From positions 3,162,001 through 3,226,000 of the forward strand of contig JANCIK010000001.1 in assembly GCA_028532985.1 (NCBI GenBank): 64,000 nt of DNA, given 5' to 3'. The notes beneath the pieces are model-generated. The model was not told where the DNA came from. It saw only the letters and a list, made by a program, of their open reading frames with translations, and ran no database searches. The position numbers were made by a program, and so were the translations under genes. Shown piece after piece: positions 57,675-64,000 of the stretch. Each line of letters starts with the position of its first letter. The first letter of the stretch is position 1. Source of the DNA: Stropharia rugosoannulata (Eukaryota; Basidiomycota; Agaricomycetes; Agaricales; Strophariaceae).

Positions 57675-60235
57675 ATGCTCAAATCCATTGCCTCCAAATC
57701 ATCTCGCAGCCCCCGACTAACCAACAATGCAGCACTTGACAGATACAGTGTCATACGGTCCTTTTTCAGACAGCAAATCGCGTTGTCATCGTCGCATGCC
57801 TCTGTTCCACAGTCAATAACTGCTTCAAGGCGCGTGTATACCATCTCGTGGACTCGAAATACATCAAGACTGAGGGAAATTCGATGTTCTTCAATGCTGA
57901 CATCATGGCGCTCGTACACGACTCCATCTCAGTCTCATGAAAAGCTGTCGTCATTGAGCAGCACTAATCCGACAAACGCGAGTGGTTCTCCGAAGGGAAT
58001 AGACAGAGAGGAAAACCAAGGCTCTCAGTTGCCTCTGGCACGCGACCATGAAAATTACCCGCGGTTCTTTCGACGCCTTGCTCTATCCCTACCTCATTTA
58101 CACCGGCCGACCAGGGACGACTTTCTGAATGTAGCGACAGGCTTCTGGCAGCGCCTCCGAATACGATTTAAATGGTTCACCGTTAGAGGGTTTCGCAAGT
58201 TTAACGCTGACGATATATCGGCATTCGTAACCTGGTTTTTAATGAGCCAGACGCTCTGGATTCTTGTTGGAACGTACGTGTGCACTTGCCTAGTCCCCGC
58301 CGGGAAGTTTTGACTCATTTATTTACATAGAACAACCTTCTTCTCCGTTATTTTTGCCATAGCAAATAGCTTACGACTCCAACGTAAGCACTCTGTTAAG
58401 ACTGCAACGTTTAGTTTTAATCTTCAGCTTTATCCGCGCAGGCTATATTGCACGAGCCATTAGCGATTATCTGACGTCAGAGACGGGCGTGACCATTATT
58501 TTCGAGTCGGCCATTGTTCCAAAGTGGAAGGATTCGCGTCTGTCATTCAAAAATGTCTACGTCTCTCGGAGGCCCGAATCTCAGTCACAAGTGTCGCGGC
58601 CATTAAATCCAGGTCATCTGGCTGCTGTTGGCTATGATGTTAGCAATCATCCTGCCTATCATCGAGTTGAAGACGACGAGGAAGAGCACGCCTTGAGTGC
58701 CTCACTTCAAGACGAAGACACGAACTACACCATGTTCGATTTAAACATAGACTCTGTCGACGTCACATTGTCAGTTAAGCGGTGGTTGGATGGGAAAGGC
58801 TTGGTGGAGGATGCTGTTGTACGAGGCGTCAGAGGCATCGTCGGCACGTATTTACTTTCGTCTCTATCTTGTCTTACATTGTTCTAAGGAGTCTTTCTAG
58901 ACCGAAGGAGCGTATTCTGGGATCCTGATAACCCCTTAGATCCTGCTCTTTTCCGTCATGCTGCTAGACCGGGCGATTTTGAATTGGAGAGTTTACAACT
59001 GGAGGATGTCTTGGTCACTGTTTATCAGCCAGGCGATTTCCGGCCATATACAGCCTCTATTTTTCGCGCAGACATTCGCCTGTTTCGCAAGAGATGGCTG
59101 TTCTATGACTTCCTCTGTGCAGAGAATGTTGTTGGCCAGTTCGATAATTGCCTATTTAGTTTGCACAAACCTCAGAGTATTGGACGGACAAATGAGAAGG
59201 ACCTCAAAGATGGTGATTGGGCTCGCATGGTATGGACATCGTTGTTTTGTAAGTTGATTGACTCATAAATTCCAGTCCCGCATACGCATCGATGGCGTAA
59301 ATATTGATCATCTGCAAAATTCGACAACAATGGAGGGTCCGATATCGTGGATAACTTCCGGCAAAGTGGATGCGGTGCTTGATATAAAGTTTCCTCGTGA
59401 TCCAGAGGACGAATTACCTTTCAATGCCATCCTTGGAGAAATTGCAGATGCCATCACCTCCCTCTCTGGGGCCCCAGATATAACACGTATCCCTGGGCAA
59501 AGGGAACTAGCCAAACCTGCATTATCGGCACCTGAGGACGAAGAGGATGAAGAAGGTCATGAAGGAGACTTTAAACCTAAAGTTATTGTGGATATCGATC
59601 TTAGGTTCAGAGACCTGAAGGCTGCCGTACCAATGTTCCCGGAAGATCTGTCGTATGTGAATTACGCCCTCATCCGACCGATTGTTGCCTTTATGAAGTA
59701 AGCCTCTATCACAAATATATTCGACCTACTGCTTAATCGATCTCTTTCTGCAGCGCCAACCGGACCCTTGTTCCAATACACTGCCGAGTAGTCAAAGATC
59801 TCTCTGATTTTGATGGGGCTTGGACGGTATGTCGTTTCAACTGTTTTGAAAAATTGCATTCTAATCAAACAATATTTCTAGATGTGGGAGAGTAAGCCCA
59901 AGTCTTAAGCATGCGTATGCTTCCCACTGATGTCTTTTCTAGCTGGATTGATGGACGAAATTTCCATCAAGGTGCGTTCTGGCATGCTCATTAGGTTATG
60001 TTTGCTAACCAGACTTGTCCAGACTTATGATGCTATGGCGTATCATGTGTCCCAGTCTAGTATGAACCGACAACGGATGAGAGCCGTGAGTCTCTGGAGC
60101 CTGCAACGCACAGCAAGCGCTGTCCTATACGCTCTGCGCACCATAACAGACCCACTATCTGCTCAGTTAAGGGAGACGCAGGACCATTTTGAACATGAAG
60201 TATATTCTCTGGGTGTTATACCACAGGAGGCATGA
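57675..60235 (+). CDS. MDM31: Mitochondrial inner-membrane protein Mdm31/Mdm32
   Basis: Needed for mitochondrial shape, distribution and nucleoid maintenance, and linked to phospholipid transport. The N-terminus from the chosen Met (57675) is rich in Ser, Arg and Leu (MLKSIASKSSRSPRLTNNAA), fitting a presequence. A Met at 57480 in the same frame is the alternative. The first membrane segment is split by the first intron (58274-58328): WFLMSQTLWILVGT-TTFFSVIFAIAN. Family-typical blocks follow: AISDYLTSETGVTIIFESAI, VPKWKDSRLSFKNVYVSRRP, GDFELESLQLEDVLVTVYQP, then RADIRLFRKRWLFYDFLCAE, RIRIDGVNIDHLQNSTTMEG, ISWITSGKVDAVLDIKFPRD, MDEISIKTYDAMAYHVSQSS. A second hydrophobic part near the C-terminus is weak. 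At least seven introns. Stop at 60233-60235. Confidence 0.88.
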
Positions 60236-60505
60236 TAATATCTCATTATTCTAAATGTGACGGCTTCGTTTGAATGCCATCAGACAAGTGATCAGTTAGT
60301 GGAAAATGCCATGCAACTTTGACTGGTTGAATGAGATTTTTGAACCCCTTTATGCCACACGGATGGCTAATAGGTATATGGGCGTAGTGGCGTTTTAAAA
60401 TCTGTATCCAGACCGTATCTGGTTTTGACTACATAAATAAGCAACATTGTGCTATTTGACGCGATAGCCGAGATCGAAGACGCAGTACAATTAAACGCAC
60501 TTAGG

Positions 60506-62350
60506 TTATGAGCGATCAGGTGAAGGTTCGTCCCCTTTCGACTTGAATCCTTGAAAGTACTTCTCCCTGAAGTCTTTATGAGCAGGGACATGACCATTGC
60601 TTTCTTCAGCCCCAGGTGCTTCGAATGTGGGGAGTGGGTAAGTCTCGGATGTCGTCTTCCTGATGGTTACAAGCTTGAATGAAGACAACCTCATTTAGTA
60701 CGACAAGAATGAAGACGTTGCAAGTTTGAGACATACCCTACGACCCCAAGAACCGAAATCTTGCAAAGAGTTCGCAATCACCTCCATGCCCTCGCAAAGC
60801 ATTGTATGGATATCGACCTCTTCGTACTCATCGGTGACAGTAGGCAGGAAGAAGACAAGGCGACCGTTTGGTTTGAGCAGATAACGCGCTAGGAGCACTA
60901 GATCGGTTGCAAGATGCGACAATTCATATGGTTTAGTCGGCGGAATGTAAGGCTGATCGTCCCTAAGAAAAGGTGTGAGCCCAAATATGATAAAATTAAA
61001 GGTCACTGTACTTACGGACGGCCATTTAAGGTGTGTTGTAAACATAATTCCTTCTTGTACTCAGGCAACTCCTTCTTACGCCCTAGTCGTTTGGCGCCAG
61101 CACGAACACCGTCTGTCATTCAATTTATTATTTGTCAGTGATTTGTATAGGCCAGTACACATGAAAACTAATTCGTACATGGCGGATCTGTGACTATAGC
61201 GTCAAATAGTTCACCACATCTCCATGGGTTGTGGGTAACGTCGAATGTTGCAAGATCTATGATGCGGGACGCTGTCCCGTACTGTGTAGCCGCACGAATC
61301 ACTCCTGGTGTTTTGCCCTTCCCCCGCATCTGGCGCCCGTCAATGTCTGACCCGACAACAAATGCACCAAAGTGCGATGTAGGCTAACCAACAGTAAGTG
61401 GTTAGTAAAAACCATGTTATGAAAAAAAAGAAACTAACATATGACATGCTCCCTGTTCCCATGAAGGGATCATAGATAAGTTTCCCCGGGGAAGCCTGGT
61501 AACGTATAAATGAAATTCTGCCGATCAATAAACGAAGAAGCCTGCACACCAGGGTCTGATTTGCCATGAGTAATGATATCTCCGACTCCATGCTGGTATT
61601 ACCGTAATATGCGCGTTTTTTTACATCGAATCTTCCAATCAACTGACGAGCAGAGCCTTCCTCTAGCTAAATGAAGAGGAGATGAGCTATGTAGAATTTA
61701 CAACCTAATGACGGACATACCAACCTGCCGAAGAACACCTCGCGAAAGTCCCCGTCTCCTTCATGCTTAACGCGCGTCGTTCCGTGTCGGTCAGTATCTA
61801 TGCGACAAGGGGTGAGAGAAGGGCTAATGGGTATTGAGTATGCCGCTGACATTCCTCAAAGACAATTAAGGTAATTTTTGGGCTCTTCATGTCGATCTTG
61901 CCCAAGAAACCCATGTACGCAAAACTCTCGATGACTTCTCGCTGCCGCGTCTGGGGTATTTTATGCTGCGATGAAGTGACGAGAAATCGGAATGAGGTAT
62001 CTTCAATATATCGACTCCATGCTGATTTGCTTGATAAATTTATTTCATGAAGCTCGGCGTAGCTACATCCTCGAGCGTAGAACTCATAAACAGCCCTTAG
62101 TAGATATCAGAAAGCACCGTAGCATAATAGATGCAACACATGCTTACTTGATCAAAATACAGCGTCTTGCGAGAAGACGTGCGTGTTCCTCCTCTTCAAG
62201 TTCAACGACCATGAATGGTCTAGTTGGATCTCTGCCTCGAGGATCCTGAGGCAGGGTGATTGGTATACCCAGTAGTTCTCCGATAGACTGTAGCTCCGGA
62301 AGTCGGAAATCATTGTGCGCCTGAGCAAACTGGATGAGAAAGCAAGGCAT
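60506..62350 (-). CDS. TRM11: tRNA (guanine-10-N2)-methyltransferase catalytic subunit Trm11
   Basis: Forms m2G at position 10 of tRNAs in the cytoplasm together with Trm112, using SAM. Start MPCFLIQFAQAHNDFRLPEL at 62350. The N-terminal half is the NTD/THUMP-like region. The Rossmann methyltransferase part has SPGKLIYDPFMGTGSMSY (motif I), VVGSDIDGRQM (motif II), DLATFDVTHNPWRC, and the amino-methyltransferase signature DAIVTDPPYGVRAGAK, whose DPPY is split by an intron in the Tyr codon. LLKPNGRLVFFLPTVTDEYE follows. The tail KKTTSETYPLP-type region and DFREKYFQGFKSKGDEPSPD end at 60506. Several short introns. Family identity is clear; exon edges are approximate. Confidence 0.9.
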
Positions 62351-62506
62351 GACCGTATGCTTGAAATTTCAAAAGCTGGGGTGATAAGTAGTGGTAGATT
62401 GGAAACCAGGTGTAGTCGCCGAAGAGATTAGATCCCAAAGTAGTAATGAAATTTAAAAAGCGGAAGGATGATCGGAGTTGCGATCGGGGATGCCCAGTGG
62501 CCATCT

Positions 62507-62772
62507 TGTGACGGACCGCCTGTCGTCGTCACAATCTCCAGTATATCTTATCTTATCCTTGTCTTATCCCAATCTCATCCACTTAGATATTTCTTATCCT
62601 TTTATCTACTCATCCTATCTCATTTATTTACAGTATAAACATTCCTGTAGAGTATATAAAGGGGCTCTACCTACAATGTAGACCCCAGTCTTGAATACCA
62701 CAGCATTAATCCGTCTGTTGCTTTTGAGGCTCACTCGTGTGCCGGGACTCGTGTGAATCACGCCCCGTCACA
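62507..62772. mobile_element. Solo LTR (266 bp) with 5-bp target-site duplication
   Basis: The element begins TGTGACGG (62507-62514) and ends CCGTCACA (62765-62772), a perfect 8-bp terminal inverted repeat of TG..CA type. It is flanked on both sides by CATCT (62502-62506 and 62773-62777), a 5-bp target duplication as made by LTR-retrotransposon integrase. Inside are a TATATAAA box at 62653-62660 and clustered CTTATC motifs. No coding sequence is present, so the internal part was probably lost by LTR-LTR recombination. Gypsy or Copia origin cannot be decided. Confidence 0.85.
62547..62606 (-). promoter_or_regulatory. GATA-factor motif cluster inside the LTR
   Basis: CTTATC (GATAAG on the minus strand) occurs at 62547-62552, 62552-62557, 62563-62568 and 62593-62598, with a further TTATC at 62602-62606. 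GATAAG is the consensus of fungal GATA factors for nitrogen, iron and light control. The cluster lies 47 bp upstream of the LTR TATA box and about 310 bp upstream of the SWS1 start. Confidence 0.45.
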
Positions 62773-62912
62773 CATCTGCTCGCGTCTCTGTACTGCCAAC
62801 ATCAAGCCAACAACGTCCATGTTCTGTATTAGCGCTCACTAGCATTCCTCCAAACCATCTGCATATATGCATTACTACAATAAGTCTGGCTAAATAACAT
62901 CAATCTACTCAA

Positions 62913-63509
62913 ATGTCAACTTCTTTTCACGACGCCCTGGACCTTGCGAAAGCTGTCTTTGAATCTATCGAACCGGATGAATGCAAGTAGTCACGCTGGG
63001 ATACTGAACTTGCTATATATCTGTAACTCAAGACACGTAGTACCAGATGCTACACTCTCAAGGCTTCAAGCTTTATTTCCTGAAAAGATGGTCATAGCAG
63101 CGCTTGACATAATTGACCGCATGAACGGTACGCCGACATCTCTGACTGTGGAAGAAGTTGTGGCTTATCTGTACCAGTGACGCATTGCACAACACCCTGG
63201 GGCCATACAGAATATCAAATTCTCAGCTCTCTACAGAGTTACACAGTATTTCTTGATCTTGCAAACGCGAAGCTGCCCCATTCTTGCACATGCCCTGCCT
63301 TTATGTCTTCTACGTTGTTGACCAAATCGCAAATCATGGTTCGCCCTAACACCTTTGCATTTTAACGCCACCTGACAGTTTATGGCCAGTGCAAGCATAT
63401 ACTAGCAACCGTGATCGCGTGCAGAATGAATTTGTGCCTAGAACGTCTAACTACAGCCGATGATTTAGTTGCTATTTACATGGAACAATACAGGATGGAT
63501 TCCGAGTGA
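62913..63509 (+). CDS. SWS1: SWIM zinc-finger protein, SWS1/ZSWIM7-like
   Basis: Shu-complex subunit that, with Rad51 paralogs, promotes Rad51 filament function in homologous recombination. Four exons (62913-62986, 63033-63127, 63178-63338, 63390-63509) give 149 aa. Landmarks: TLSRLQALFPEKMVIAALDI then IDRMNVTHCTTPWGHTEYQI, and the SWIM finger SCTCPAF..MCKHILAT (CxC...CxH), with the second half brought in by the third intron. The tail LTTADDLVAIYMEQYRMDSE is as in ZSWIM7 homologs. Length fits the family (about 140-150 aa). Its ATG lies only 141 bp downstream of the solo LTR, so the LTR is part of its promoter region. Confidence 0.88.
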
Positions 63510-63872
63510 AGCAGGATCGAAAGGCTTAAGTTTGTTCAAAAGCGCGGTTAGGTGTTCCAGGCTACGGAAATTTCTTTACGATGCATTCAGTGCTTGTACA
63601 ATGGATTTGTTTTCGTCTCATTTGCCGTTATCCTAGATGACGCATCTAGGAAAACATGTGGAATTCATTATTGGTATAATAGGTTTCATCAATGAGGACA
63701 ATCGTAAGGATAAGAAGTATTACTACAACATTATCTGGAACTATATACTAAGCAAGATAATATGTTGATACATAGGCGGTCTATAGTAGAGGTTCAGAAT
63801 TAACATACAGGGTATACATATCCGTTTACGGTACGCGGTCTTAAGATTGAAGGATGTATGTATCAATCATTT
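63510..63872. other. Convergent intergenic region
   Basis: 3' flanks of SWS1 (plus) and of the partial gene at the window end (minus). AT-rich; nothing recognised. Confidence 0.4.
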
Positions 63873-64000
63873 CTAGTCGTTTCCAACGAGCATACATTTG
63901 TCCTCACGAATTCGCCACCGCAGGAGATTTGCATATTCAGTCAGCTCTATTGCTAGTCGCTTGAACTGGGCCAGACGGGGAGGAAGCGCCTTTTCTTTGT
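63873..64000 (-). CDS. 3' end of an unidentified gene (partial)
   Basis: Reading the minus strand from the window edge gives an open frame of about 41 residues: KEKALPPRLAQFKRLAIELT, then EYANLLRWRIREDKCMLVGN and D, stop at 63873-63875. The heptad-like Leu/Ile pattern and charged residues suggest a C-terminal helix. The sequence is too short for a family call. Confidence 0.5.
   Translation of the reverse strand, partial: KEKALPPRLAQFKRLAIELTEYANLLRWRIREDKCMLVGND

Noticed and set aside
2269..63509. DNA-repair gene cluster (AlkB-like, UVDE, SWS1)
   Set aside because: The three genes are tens of kilobases apart with unrelated genes between and differing orientation; nothing suggests joint regulation.

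Overview
This 64 kb window is nuclear DNA of a filamentous basidiomycete, most likely an Agaricomycete mushroom or wood-decay fungus. The genes are dense and on both strands. Most are cut by many short introns (about 48-65 nt) with GT..AG ends and CTNAC/CTNA-like branch sites. The protein set is dikaryotic-fungal. The species was not determined; the class-level call rests on gene architecture and on lineage-typical proteins such as the AlkB-like dioxygenase and the HSP20-like pair.

Layout. 1-6.6 kb (+): 3' end of the glutamate-cysteine ligase gene, ATP synthase delta subunit, and a large AlkB-like Fe(II)/2-oxoglutarate dioxygenase. 6.7-10.2 kb (-): a 1040-aa PH-like/coiled-coil protein. 12.2-19.3 kb: two paralogous HSP20-like (alpha-crystallin domain) genes on the minus strand, separated by about 5 kb of GC-rich DNA with CRE-like and CCAAT motifs but no convincing gene. 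19.5-23.6 kb (+): a 1353-aa secreted Ser/Asp-rich precursor with about 23 Kex2-type (K/R)RQ sites in tandem modules; it diverges from the second HSP20-like gene across 219 bp. 24.3-26.3 kb (+): three WW domains fused to a HECT-like domain without its catalytic cysteine. 26.8-33.7 kb (-): PRM1 membrane-fusion protein with a long tail, then SEY1 (atlastin-like ER fusion GTPase).

34.6-40.8 kb (+): a tandem pair of intact acetoacetyl-CoA synthetase genes sharing 14 intron positions. 42.7-46.5 kb (+): a 1256-aa low-complexity protein of unknown function. 46.9-48.7 kb (-): UV-damage endonuclease (UVDE). 49.2-50.5 kb (+): Hob1/Rvs161-type BAR protein. 50.8-54.3 kb (-): 1161-aa disordered/coiled-coil protein. 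54.3-57.7 kb: gene-poor, with one possible small Cys-containing gene. 57.7-60.2 kb (+): MDM31/32 mitochondrial inner-membrane protein. 60.5-62.4 kb (-): TRM11 tRNA m2G10 methyltransferase. 62.5-62.8 kb: a solo LTR with perfect terminal inverted repeats and a 5-bp target duplication, lying in the promoter of an SWS1/ZSWIM7 recombination gene (62.9-63.5 kb, +). The last 128 bp hold the 3' end of another minus-strand gene.

Most genes are unrelated housekeeping or morphogenesis functions with no evidence of a metabolic cluster. The candidates for something new are the Kex2-repeat precursor, the catalytically altered WW-HECT protein, the LTR-embedded SWS1 promoter, and a 7-nt micro-exon beside a GC-AG intron in the AlkB-like gene. 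Exon boundaries were worked out by eye from splice signals, reading-frame continuity and remembered family conservation; no alignment or expression data were available.
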